Shown: positions 45,299 through 56,367 of the stretch, in pieces | Layout: each line of letters starts with the position of its first letter | How positions within the stretch are numbered: position 1 is the first letter of the stretch | Source of the DNA: Roridomyces roridus | Lineage: Eukaryota; Basidiomycota; Agaricomycetes; Agaricales; Mycenaceae | Assembly (NCBI GenBank): GCA_029378245.1 | Contig: JARKIF010000002.1 | Coordinates: 2,170,001 to 2,234,000 of the forward strand | Direction of reading: 5' to 3' | Length of the DNA: 64,000 nucleotides | The notes under the pieces: generated by a model | What the model saw: the letters and a program-made list of their open reading frames with translations, nothing else | What the model was told of the DNA's origin: nothing | The model's database searches: none | Position numbers and translations under genes: made by a program

Positions 45299-46513
45299 AT
45301 GCCAGTCTTGAAATTTAAAACGACTCAACAGAAGAGTTTCGAGATCGAGGCGGACCCAGAAGACACAATTGCTGCCTTGAAGTCAAAAATCGAGGATGCT
45401 CATGGACATGCCGCCTCCGTCCAAAAGATTATCTACTCGGGCAAGGTCCTTGCCGATGACAAGACGGTACAATCCTGCGGCATAAAGGAAACCGATTTCC
45501 TCGTCCTCATGGTCTCAAAGGTCTTTGAATCTTGTCGCGGCGCGCGCCACATTGTCTGATCTTATCTGCAGCCAAAACCTACTCCGACGCCAATGCCTCC
45601 CGCAGCCTCCACGAGCACGCCTGCGCCTGCGCCCGCTGCACCCGTTGATCAACCTGCCGCGCCCGCTGCTGCTGCCCCGACAACTACAGAGACATCCACT
45701 CCTGCTCCCTTTGGAGAATCGTCCTCGTTCCTGTCTGGCGAGGCCCTCCAGAGCACGATTTCCAACTTGATGGATATGGGCTTCAATCGCGAGGAGGTCA
45801 CTCGCGCAATGCGTGCCAGCTTTAACAACCCCGATCGCGCTGCCGAGTATCTCATGACCGGCATTCCTGCTCACCTGGAAGCTGAGGCTTCAAGAGCTCC
45901 GGCTGCTCCTGGTGCGGCCCCTACTCCTGCTGCCCCCGCCCCCGCTACTGCTCCTGCTGCCGCTGCTTCCTGCACCTGCTGCTCCCGCAGGCCCCCAGAA
46001 TTTATTCCAGCTTGCACAGCAACAACAGCAGCAGCAATCCGGAGCCCCGGCAGGTGTGGGCGCTGGTGCTGGCGCCGGCAGCCATCTCGATCTTGCAGCA
46101 CTGCAAAACAACCCTCAGATCCAGCAGCTGCGCGAGCTGATGATGCAGAATCCTGCGTTGATTCAGCCTCTGATCCAGCAGCTCGGTGCTCAGAACCCCG
46201 CTTTGATGCAGATGATAGAGCAGAACCCCGCAGCTGTCGCCCGTCTATTTGGCGTCGACGGCGCCGATTTCGATGACAGTGAGGACGGCCCTGTGCCCCC
46301 AGGTGCTCATGTTGTGAGCGTGACGGAGGAGGAGAGGGCTGCTATCCAACGTGTGCGTGTTTTTCTTGCTATGCACCTTGAAACGCCGCTGATTGCCTGC
46401 AGCTGGAAGCACTGGGTTTCCCTCGCCACGCTGTACTCGAGGCATACTTTGCTTGCGACAAGAACGAAGAACTTGCTGCCAACTATCTGTTTGAGAGTAA
46501 TTTCGAGGATTAG
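45299..46513 (+). CDS. RAD23: RAD23, ubiquitin receptor for proteasome delivery and nucleotide excision repair
   Basis: Shuttle factor that binds polyubiquitin and the proteasome and stabilises Rad4/XPC. Domains in order: UBL ([17 protein letters not shown] to VLMVSK, residues 1-74), Ala/Pro linker, UBA1 ([32 protein letters not shown] split here, about 145-185), Ala/Pro/Gln linker ([10 protein letters not shown]), STI1/XPC-binding ([17 protein letters not shown] and [18 protein letters not shown]) and UBA2 ([29 protein letters not shown]), ending FESNFED. Introns: 45520-45571, a GC-rich 79-nt one at 45912-45990 and 46350-46402. The middle one could also be a slippage frameshift in the Ala/Pro repeat, since the region reads open in another frame. 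Confidence 0.94.
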
Positions 46514-46636
46514 TGTACATGTGTATCACCGTATTTTTCCAATTCCAGAGCCCGATGAACAATACGGCGCATTGCCATTCAACGAAATGATGGTTGTCCA
46601 CAGCCTCGTGTCTTTTGTACTGCTCTCTCTCCCCCA

Positions 46637-49172
46637 ATGTCCACTCTCTTCCTGCTAGCGCTGGGAAGTGTGCTAAGGACTGTCCTTGCGCAGGACACGC
46701 TCCCTTCACAACAAAGCGTGACTGACTACGCGCCAAGCGTCAACGTGGAATGCCCCGATTTTTCCACAACCTCACTCATCCGCGTATTCTCGCCCCAAAA
46801 TCAAAGTTTGCATCCAGAGGAAGCTGCATATGTATCAAGCCGACAGAACACCACCATTAAAGCTGCTTGGAATGACTGGCTCGGCGACGGCAGCGCGCTT
46901 GGATACAATGTATCCGTATTCCAACAAGTCTTCCCCAAGGTGGGCATGGCAATCCCCGGGGGTGGTCTCAGGGCTGCACAATACGGCGCCGCGTGTTTAA
47001 ATGGTGAGTCTACTCGCGTCGCCCAGTTGATCAAATTCACGTCCTATCCTAGGGCTTGATGCCCGAAACGGTTCAGCCAAGGCGGCGGGCACAGGCGGTC
47101 TCTTGCAGGTCGCTTCGTACCTGACCGGACTATCAGGAGGCTCATGGGTCACTGGCTCTCTATTCTTCAACAACTGGCCGACGATTCCCGAGCTAGTCTT
47201 CGGAAATGGGACGCTTGACGGCTGGAAGCTCGACCTCCCGCTTGTTTCCCCCGACGGGGACGACGTATTCTCGACGGACAACCAGTATTTCTACGGCAGT
47301 ATCCTCTGGAGTGTCATTTCCAAGGCCAACACCGGGATGTGAGTCGCCCTGCCAAACTACACGTTCTCATCTGAACCCTCGCAGTGATACGAGCATTACA
47401 GACCCATGGGCGCGTATGATCTCTTACCATTTCCTCAATCAAAGCTCTCGGCAAGATTTCTTCACCAATTCGACCGCACACGGTGCAGGCCAATTATGGT
47501 CCGACATTCCTCAGATCCCCGCTTTCCAGCAGAAATTGACGCCGTTCCCTCTCATCGTCGCGGACTCGCGCCCTGCAAACTCAAACTCGACTACGGCGCT
47601 CTCTCCAGATCCCATCGTCTATGAGATCTCTCCATTTGAGATTGCGTCGTACGACCCCAATCTGTCGGCGGGAATGAATCTCACCTACGCCGGGACACAT
47701 CTGACGAACGGCAAAGCAGACAATGGGTCTGCTTGTGTTACCGGTTTCGATCAGGCAGGTTTTATAATGGGATCCAGCGCCAGTCTTTTCAATGTATGTT
47801 GGCATTTCTCCCGTGCATACAGACACTGATATATCTCAGCAAATATTTGACTTTGCCCACAATACCCTCCAAGGATTCAACTCTTTCGGCTCCAGTGACA
47901 GCAACACCCTTGTTTACGTCTTGCAGCGTCAATTGCGTTCCGTGCAGACACGACAGGACTGATGTCGCCAATTGGCCGAATCCGTTCAATGGGCTGAAGC
48001 CTGATACATTTGAAGATTCAGCCGCAACCTGGTTGCAGCTGATCGATGGGTCGTCGAATGGAGAGAACGTTCCTTATGGTCCGCTTTTCGTCAGATCTCG
48101 GGAATTGGATGTCATCGTCACTATTGAGGGAAGTGCCGACGACCCGAACAACTGGCCCAAGTACGTTTCATCGTTTCTGATATTCAACAAGCGCTGATTT
48201 ACCGCAGTGGAACAGGGCCGTTGGCAACCCAGTCGCGCCTGTCGACTCTTCTATTGTCGTCACACCAACAATTCCCGCCTATCCCGCAGACTGCGGCCGA
48301 TTGGATAGCGACGGGAGTGCGGCAGCGTGCGACGTTCTTTGGATGCAACCCCCAAACGCCTGGGGAGTATCCCATGGTCATCTATCTCCCGAATGCGCCG
48401 CCCATCAATGGCGACAACCCGGTTGCAAAGTACACTCTCCATCTGTATACTCACTGCCCCTTCTGATTCTTGTGGCAGCACCGCGACCTTTGACTTGAGC
48501 TACCCGACCGAGCACACCCAAATATTCTTTAACCAAGTCTTCACCAACACGATATCGGGTTTCACGCGCGTGCCTTCCATTCCATTTACATGCCATATGC
48601 TAACGGCACTGCAGGCCAAATGCCAATACACCCGATCCCAACTTTGGGAAATGTCTCCAATGCGCGGCAATCGATCGGGCACGTAGCAAGGTAACCCCTA
48701 CGGTGGACCGCTCGTCCATATGTTCGCAGTGCTTCGACCAGTACTGCTACGATCCTGCGAACCCGCCCAGTCAATCAGAGCTGCCCAACAGGAAGCTTAT
48801 CTTTGTCGACCCGACCCCGGAGGGTCTGAGTAAGATTGAGGGGTTTCTGGGAGACAACAAATTTAAACTGGTTGGTGCCGTTATCGGGCTCATCGCGTTC
48901 ATCGCGCTCTTATGCGGCGGACTGTGAGTATCATCCCGCATTAATCAGCGGAGCCAACTTACCTGGAACGATAGATTCTGGTGGAAGAAGCGCCGCGACA
49001 AGCAGATGCAGTACACACAAGTTCGGAATTTCCACGACGATGACACGGAGGGGTTGGCACGGAAGAGTATGAATCGGTATTCGACTATCATGCGGCCGAG
49101 GCATACGAACTCCCGCCTGCGCCGCTTGAGCAGCGCAGATATCAGCTCAGTGACGATGCTGTTCCATCTTAG
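46637..49172 (+). CDS. phospholipase B (lysophospholipase), membrane-anchored
   Basis: Secretory-pathway enzyme that removes acyl chains from phospholipids. Signal peptide MSTLFLLALGSVLRTVLA; catalytic-domain blocks IPGGGLRAAQYG (oxyanion) and LTGLSGGSWVTGSL (nucleophile Ser), then WARMISYHFLN, FEIASYDPNLSAGMN, VANWPNPFNGLKP and WIATGVRQRATFFGC, a cysteine-rich part (CLQCAAIDRAR, ICSQCFDQYCYDP) and a C-terminal TM helix (LVGAVIGLIAFIALLCGGL) followed by FWWKKRRDKQ. The cytosolic tail best fits as YELPPAPLEQRRYQLSDDAVPS ending at 49172. To read through, four single-base corrections are needed (about 47960, 48558, 48623, 49050). As sequenced the frame is broken. Either assembly indels or decay; see findings. 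Confidence 0.8.
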
Positions 49173-49325
49173 ATCTTTTCTTTTTTTCGGGCCTGTTGCA
49201 TGGACAGTGTGTAGCTACTAATTCTTTGCATAATTTGTATACATATTGTTTAGTGCCGAAAGATCCGTCGAGACACGAACGCGAAACCGTCCCGTGATCG
49301 ATGATCTTTCCCGCTTAATACCATC

Positions 49326-51171
49326 ATGGACGGTGGCCGTCCTCACCTGAAGCGTCCTGCTCAAAACGAAACGCCGCCTCGCTCGGCGTCCAAACGTACT
49401 GTTACTTATATCCCTGCTAATGTCTCTGGTATTTCTCCCCGAAAGGTAAGAAAAGTGTAGCTTCGGCACAACTGATTTAGACTCGTACGGAAAGGCATTG
49501 TCTCCTCCACAGAGCCAGCAATCTGGGATGTGGAAACGGTCCCCAGCTCGAGCACCTAGAATGGTGGCCTCCTCATCTGCGCCGATCCCAGTCAAGATGG
49601 CACAATACGACGTGCTCCATTGGCAAGCTGCTGACAAGGACGACATGCGTGTAACAGGAAGACGCAGCGTTGGTGCTAGCGTACCGCACAGACGTTTCGC
49701 TGCGATGACCGTCGGTACTCGTCAGTCGAGATTCCGCGATGTGTTGAACGAGGAAGATCATGGTGTGACAAATGTCACTCTTCGCAAGTTCGTTTTCTAC
49801 GCCGAATCTTTGCCTCTCCTGGGCTGATTGCGGAATCAGACAAGTTCCACGACATTTCGGCAGAAAGGCGGCCAGAAAAACTGAAGCGTCGGACTCTGAT
49901 TCGAACGACGACAGCAACTCACCATCTTTGTTGGAATTCCAGAGTAGCGACGACGACTCGGACTGGGAGAGTGTACCAGATTCGGACAAGGAAGATGCGG
50001 GCAGCGATTCTGACGACAGTATTGAGATTCTCGAGTTCCGCCCCCCTCCCCCGATTGAAATATTGGATGATACCCCACCTGCATCCCCTGCTTTGATCCC
50101 TCGTCTCATTGCACCACCCGATGAGATACTCGCCGCGATGGAGGAAGGGGTCCTTCCCCTCACATGCCTCCAGCTGCGCCGTCGGCTGCCCTTCTTGCAA
50201 CGTAATCTCCGTCAAGGATTCTTGGGATATTGTCGTCAACGTGGAGTGCCTACCCAAGTCGATGATGGCACCTTGTCTGTTCAAGTCTGCCTGAAACTCG
50301 CACATGACCGGTTGTCTCATCGAGTGCATATAACCAAGCACGAGTGCCCGATCTGCGCGCTGCATGCTGCATTTCCTACGAGGGAGATGCTGGAGGTGCA
50401 CTTGACGCGAGATCACGACGAAGTTCTGACAACCTGGCAGCAAGTAGAAGAGGTGAGTCGTTTTAAGTCTCGATGAATCCGTGGTTCATTCGCGTCTCAG
50501 TCGAACTGGCGGCTGGAAATATTGCTTCAAAAACAACCTGTGATTGCCAGATCACCTAGCGTGCCACTGGTTGGTGATTTTGAGGCTTTGAGGATCGCTG
50601 CTCCCGAACGGCCACCAACCCCGCCTGGCCCACTTGGACCCACTGCTCGTTTTCCGTTCCTTCCCGCTGACTCCGAGCATGGGGGACCAAGTATAAAATA
50701 CTCTTCTCGGTTTGGTGGACCCAAAATATATGATCTGCTAGCTACACTCCCGATGGCAGAATACGGTGTTCTCAAGTGGTCCGTAGAGGACAGAGAAGAA
50801 GAGATATTTGAGGCCGACGATCTTTTCGATGAACACAAGGTGATGGTGCGTCAGCAATCCACCCCTCCCGATATATTTTTGTCAACACCGATTCTAGCAT
50901 GCGCTGTGGGCGCGCTGGATATTTGCAAGACGGAACTTTTTCATTGCGCATTACTTCAAAGGCGCCAAACAGTTTGTGGAAGACAACTGGAAGATGATTC
51001 GGCGTGCGGCTGGTTGGGAGGCTTTGCGCTATTTTCTTTTGGTAAGAAGATAATTTTCGCGTGAAGCCGGAGTCTGAATACTGCCTCCAGTTACTCTTGA
51101 CGGGGAAATTCTTGTCTGGGGCGGAGGTGGCCAAACTATTGAATATTTACTCGGATTTGTGTATGCAGTAG
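49326..51171 (+). CDS. SUZ12-like protein (zinc finger plus VEFS box), probable PRC2 subunit
   Basis: Probable partner of EZH2 and EED in Polycomb repressive complex 2 (H3K27 methylation). After a divergent, disordered N-terminus there is an acidic Ser/Asp-rich block (SDSDSNDDSN, SSDDDSDWESVPDSD), one C2H2 finger (CPICALHAAFPTREMLEVHLTRDH) and, C-terminally, a region that follows the VEFS-box pattern: DLFDEHKVMHALWARWIFARRNFFIAHYFKG split by an intron, then FVEDNWKMIRRAAGWEALRYFL. Human SUZ12 has the same order, one finger then VEFS, with matching V-M-x-L-W, F-I-A and F-V-E positions. Introns: about 49445-49493, 49788-49840, 50453-50500, 50848-50900 and 51042-51091. The VEFS match is by eye; N-terminal exon choice is the weakest part. 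Confidence 0.72.
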
Positions 51172-51234
51172 ACCATCACGTGTAACCAGTTGGGTGATTG
51201 ATCAGGTGCCATCAACGCGTCTCTCCTTTCAACA

Positions 51235-54200
51235 ATGCCACCCCGTCGGTCGTCGCGTGCGACCGCCGCGTCTGTCGACATATCTCCTCCAGAAACCCTC
51301 CCCGCGAAACGCAAGCGCGAGGACCCCAGGGAGAAGGAGAACAGACAGTCAAAGTCGCGGTCATCCAAGGACCTACAGGAGATACCCGAATCCGACGTCG
51401 ACAACGAGGACGAGCAGGATTCGCCTCCTCCCGTCAAGAAGTCGCGCCCTTCGCTCGATCCCGAGAGTGACGATGACGAACCCCAACCCAAATCGCGTAC
51501 CAAGGCCCGAGGCAAGAAGGATGCAGAAGCCGCGCGTCCGGCTCGTAAAGCTGCAAAGATGATTGTGGCAGACGACTCTGAAGACGAGGCGGAGGAGCTT
51601 GGCTCGGACGACGAAGATGTCAAGCCCAAGCGGAAGCAGGCCGCGGCCAAATCGCGTCGCGCCACCCACGTTTCTGATGAAGAAGTGTCCGCCGAAGAGG
51701 TCGATGCGTCCGATTTTGAGGAGGAAATGGATGCGAAACCGGCCGCGAAGAAGACCAAAGGCAAACGGGGCCCGACTAAACCCAAGCCCAAAGTGGCTCC
51801 AGCCAAATCCCGAGTCTCTGCTACCCCTGCTCGTGCAGAGCCGGGACGCCCCTCTGTTGCTGCCGCTCCCATTCCTTCGAGGCAGGAAGAGGGAGAGGGA
51901 GAGGAAGATGAAGAAGAAAAATCTCTTTTCGACCCTCCCCCTATGCCTACACCCTCACAACTCGCACCACCTGTCGACGAAGAGCCTGCTGGCCCCAAGT
52001 CACGTCTGGTCATCCACATGATGGCTCTCGTGAACTTCAAAAGCTACGCAGGACGCCAGGAAATCGGCCCATTCCATAAGGTGCGGGTGATGTTGTCCCT
52101 TGAGAGTGTTAGCTAATTTTTTCGCAGAGCTTCTCCTCCATTGTCGGACCAAATGGCTCTGGAAAATCCAACACCATTGACGCCCTTCTATTCGTTTTTG
52201 GATACCGCGCATCCAAAATGCGACAAGGGAAGCTCAGCGAGCTCATCCACAACTCCGCTCGGTATCCGGATCTGGACGAGTGCAGCGTCGAGGTTCATTT
52301 CCGCGAAATCATCGACCTGCCCGGACCAGACGCATTCGAGGTTGTACCCGACTCTCAACTTGTCGTCACTCGATCGGCTTCCAAAAACAATACTAGCCGA
52401 TACACAATCAATCGGCGCGCAAGCAACTTCACCGAAGTTCAGACATTGCTCAAAGGCCGTGGTATCGACCTAGATCACAAACGGTTTCTGATCCTCCAGG
52501 TTGGAAATTTATACATCTGCCGATTTACTCCTTCTCATTCCGAAACAGGGTGAAGTCGAGTCCATCGCCCAGATGAAGCCGAAAGGGACCACAGAACACG
52601 AAGATGGGCTGCTCGAATACTTGGAAGATATCATCGGAACTTCTTCCTACGTCGCCCCCATCTCTGCATCTCTAGCGCAAATCGAAGTCCTCCAAGAGGA
52701 TCGCGCTTCCAAGTTGCAACGGTTGCGGATCGTCGAGAAGGAGAAGGACGCTTTGGAGGAGAAGAAGAAGGAGGCAGAGAACTATCTCAAACTCAAGAAC
52801 GAGAAAGTTCGTGCCGAAAGTCGTCTGTGGCAATGGTCTCTGTGGAAGTCTTTCGTTGCCGAGGAAGAAAGTTTGCGCAACGTCGAGGAGTACGAAACAG
52901 AGCTCAAGGCTGAGCGAGAGCGAAACAAGGATGATGTTGCTCACGTGGAGGCGCTGCGCGATGATTACGCCCAACGTGAAGCGACCTACAAGGTATGCTT
53001 CCTTGTCGCGCCAGGCGCCGTCCATTAACGATACTCTCCAGGAAGTGCAAGAGGTTGCAGCCGCGGCTGTTCAGGAACTGGCCCATCACGAAAAGCAAGA
53101 GGTCGAGTTCAAAGAGCGACGCAAGGCCATCACCACGAAAGCGAAGAAGTTGAAGAAATCGTTGGCAGACGTGGGTGATCATCAGCCAGTCGATATCCGC
53201 CTGCTGATAAACCGGTCCACAGGACAAGAGCGCGCAGACTAAAGCGGAGCATATCACTGAAGATAGTGCCGAAAAGGTCCTCAAGGAGAAAGCGAACATC
53301 GAGGCCTTTGAAGCGTCCTTGGTGAAAGAAGAAAAGGTTTTGGAAGGCATTCGTGATGGCTTGAAAGGTTTGCTGCTTTCATTCCGACTGTTGATCGATC
53401 TGACGAGGGCTTTCAGACAAGACGCAGGTCTTCCACGACCAAATCGAAGCCAAGCAGAAGGAGCTTCAGCCATGGACCGGCAAGATCAACGAGAAGCAGT
53501 CGGAAGTTGATGTAGCTACCAGCGAACGAGACGCGCTGGCCAAGAAGGCGAAGTCCGTCCAGGATGCACTCGACGAGGCGGGCCGTAACCTCAAGGAGCT
53601 TCGGGATGACCAGCAAGAGAAGGTAACCCCACTTTATTTCTGTGTCGCGTGACGCTCAGCATGCCCCTTTTGCCAGCTTGCGCAGCAGGAGAGGCACAAG
53701 GCCGAGAAAGTGGCTCAGCAGACCGCAATCACAAAAGGCGAGAAACAGCTCAAAGTTTGTCCCGCTTTCACTGTGTCTCTTGATTAACTCATTTTCCCCT
53801 GTAGGATGCTCAGCAGGAGCTCCAGGAGTGCAGGAACAAAGCGTCATCTTCACGCCAAAGACTCGCTGATGCTAAACGATCAGTGGCTGAAAATACATCT
53901 CAGAGCAAAGTCTTGGATGGACTCATGCGTCTCAAGAACGCTGGGCGCATCAGTGGTTTCCATGTATGTTTACTCGCAACTCTTTCAGATTCCAGGACTA
54001 ACGATCGTCAAGGGCCGTTTGGGCAGCCTGGGAACCATTCCTGACAAGTATGATATCGCGATCTCTACGGCATGCTCCGGCCTTCACCATATGGTCGTGG
54101 ATCGAGTCGAGCAGGCGCAGGCCTGCATCCAGTACCTCCGGGAGCAAAGCTTGGGCCGTGCTACATTCACTGTTCTCGAGAAGCTCAGGACGGACGGAAT

Positions 54201-56328
54201 GGCAAAAATTCCCACGCCCGAGAACGTGCCTCGTTTATACGATCTCGTGCAGCCCAAAAACGAGATATTTGCAAAGGCTTTCTACAAGCCCTTGGAAACA
54301 CTCTCGTAGCGGACGACATGGACCAGGCGAATCGCATTGCGTTCGGGCAAAGGCGGTGGCGTGTAGTTACCCTCGCCGGGCAGCTCATCGAGACGACGGG
54401 TGCCATGTCTGGTGGTGGCAATCAACCTGCTCGTGGTGCAATGAGCTCTAAATTTACCCCCGATGCTGTCAGTCCCGATGTGCTTCGTGGCTTGGAGCAA
54501 GAGTCCGCGGACGCCGAGCGACGCCTCGATATCGTGACCAAACGAGTTCAAGAGGCCGAGTCGGAGCTCGAAGATCTCAAGAGAGCGGTTCCTGCGACGG
54601 AGACTGCGTTCCAAAAGCTGGGGATGGATATTGAAACCAGCAAGAGACGCATCTCGGAAGCGGAAAAGCGCATCTCTGAACTCAAGTCGCAAAACAAGCC
54701 CAACAGTGGTGACTTGGCACGCATAGCGAAATTGGACGGGGAGATCAAAGTGTCCGTCGCCGAGCTTGAAGGACCTGCAAGAGAAGGCCGGCAAGATTGA
54801 ACACGCCATTGAGGCGCTCGAGAAGAAGATTCTCGATATTGGAGGCGCCAAACTCCTGAGCCAAAAATCGCTCGTCGACGGCATCTTATTGCGCATGAAC
54901 CTGGCCAACGACGAGATCACCAAGGCCGAGGTGGCCAAAGCCAAGGCGGACTAAGGATTTGACCAAGCTTGCCACAGTCATCAAGGCAAATGCGGATGCT
55001 TTGCAAGAGGTCGAATCGGAGCTTCAGGTCCTCGACGAGCAGATCGAGGAACTTGTCGAGTTCATCGCCGGGCATCAAGCTAACGTTCAAGAGGCGAAAG
55101 CTGCGGCTGAGAATTCCAAGGACGATCTTGAGGCCCTCAAGGCCAACTTAGATCAGAAGGAGGAGGAGATCCAGGCGTTCAAGCAAAAAGAGGTAACACA
55201 TCGTTATCGTTATTTATCTATACTGCCACTCACTCCAAACATCAGATGGAGCTTGAGCAGAAGGTGGTTGAAGCCAAGAAGATCGCTGAGGAGAATACTC
55301 AGAAGGTCGAGCATTGGCGTGAACAGCTCGAAACCCTCACCCTCGAAGACGTCGAGTAGGTTCAAGTGCTTTGCTCGATATTAGCTCTGATTGGTTCTCA
55401 GTGACGAGGACGACGAGGACGATGAGGAAGACGAAGATTCGGCGGAGCGAACAGCGGATACAACCGAGCCTACTGCCGACGAGATCAAGGTGGAGGGTGA
55501 AGAGCAGGTACCGAAGCCGGCCAAGGCGCGCTCATCATCTGGTCTGCACACCTACAGTGCGGAAGAACTGTCGAAGTTCAAACGTCGAGAGTTGATCACC
55601 GACGTCGAGTTGCTTGACGAGAAACTGAAGCGAATGCGGCCCAATCTCGAAGTACTGAGCGAGTACAAGGAGCGCGAGAAGCAATTCTTTGAGCGCGCCA
55701 AGGACCTCGAGCTCACGACCAAGGAACGTGATGCGGAGAAGCAGAAATACGACAGTCTTCGGAAACGTCGACTAGATGAGTTCATGGCTGGCTTCAGCCT
55801 CATCTCTTTGAAATTGAAGGAGATGTATCAGATGATAACTCTCGGCGGAAACGCCGAACTCGAGTTGGTTGACAGCATGGATCCCTTTTCCGAGGGTATC
55901 ATCTTCAGCGTCATGCCGCCGAAGAAGAGCTGGAAAAACATTTCCAATTTGTCCGGTGGAGAAAAAGGTGGATATTTTCCGACTCGGCTTCCCTTTCTGA
56001 CCCGTTTTGCCAGACCCTGAGTTCCCTCGCACTGGTCTTCGCGCTTCACGTGTTCAAGCCGACCCCGTTATATTTCATGGATGAAATCGACGCGGCATTG
56101 GACTTCAGAAATGTCTCAATCGTCGCGAATTATATCAAAGACCGGACGAAGAATGCCCAATTCATCATCATCTCTCTGCGGTGAGTGTCGGCTTGCGCAT
56201 TTTGATGTCGGCACTCATGTTTGATCAGGAACGACATGTTCGAACTCAGCCACCGGCTCATCGGCATATACAAGACCGCTAATGCCACTCGAAGTATCTC
56301 TATTGACAATCACGCCCTCCATTCCTAG
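51235..56328 (+). CDS. SMC4: SMC4, condensin ATPase subunit
   Basis: Structural maintenance of chromosomes ATPase that pairs with SMC2 to compact mitotic chromosomes. The N-terminus is a 260-residue acidic/basic extension; then HMMALVNFKSYAG and IVGPNGSGKSNTIDAL (Walker A). Long coiled coils flank a hinge (AGRISGFHGRLGSLGTIPDKYDIA split, DRVEQAQACIQYL, TGAMSGGGNQP). The C-terminal head has NISNLSGGEK (signature) and PTPLYFMDEIDAALDF (Walker B, D loop), ending ELSHRLIGIYKTANATRS. The RLVIHMMAL/KSYAGRQ start and VLRG/GAMSGGG hinge fit SMC4, not SMC2. Twelve introns. Four frame breaks, at about 54287, 54769, 54952 and 55962-55966, need 1-2 base corrections; given the gene is essential these look like assembly errors. 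Confidence 0.92.
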
Positions 56329-56367
56329 CCATCTATATCCTTATATTTCCTGTATTTTTCCATCAAT

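Noticed and set aside
46637..49172. Calling phospholipase B a pseudogene.
   Set aside because: The same kind of isolated indels occurs in essential SMC4 and RPA43, so assembly error explains it at least as well.
51147..52040. A 297-codon minus-strand Ser-rich frame.
   Set aside because: Mirror of the acidic SMC4 N-terminal extension; low complexity only.
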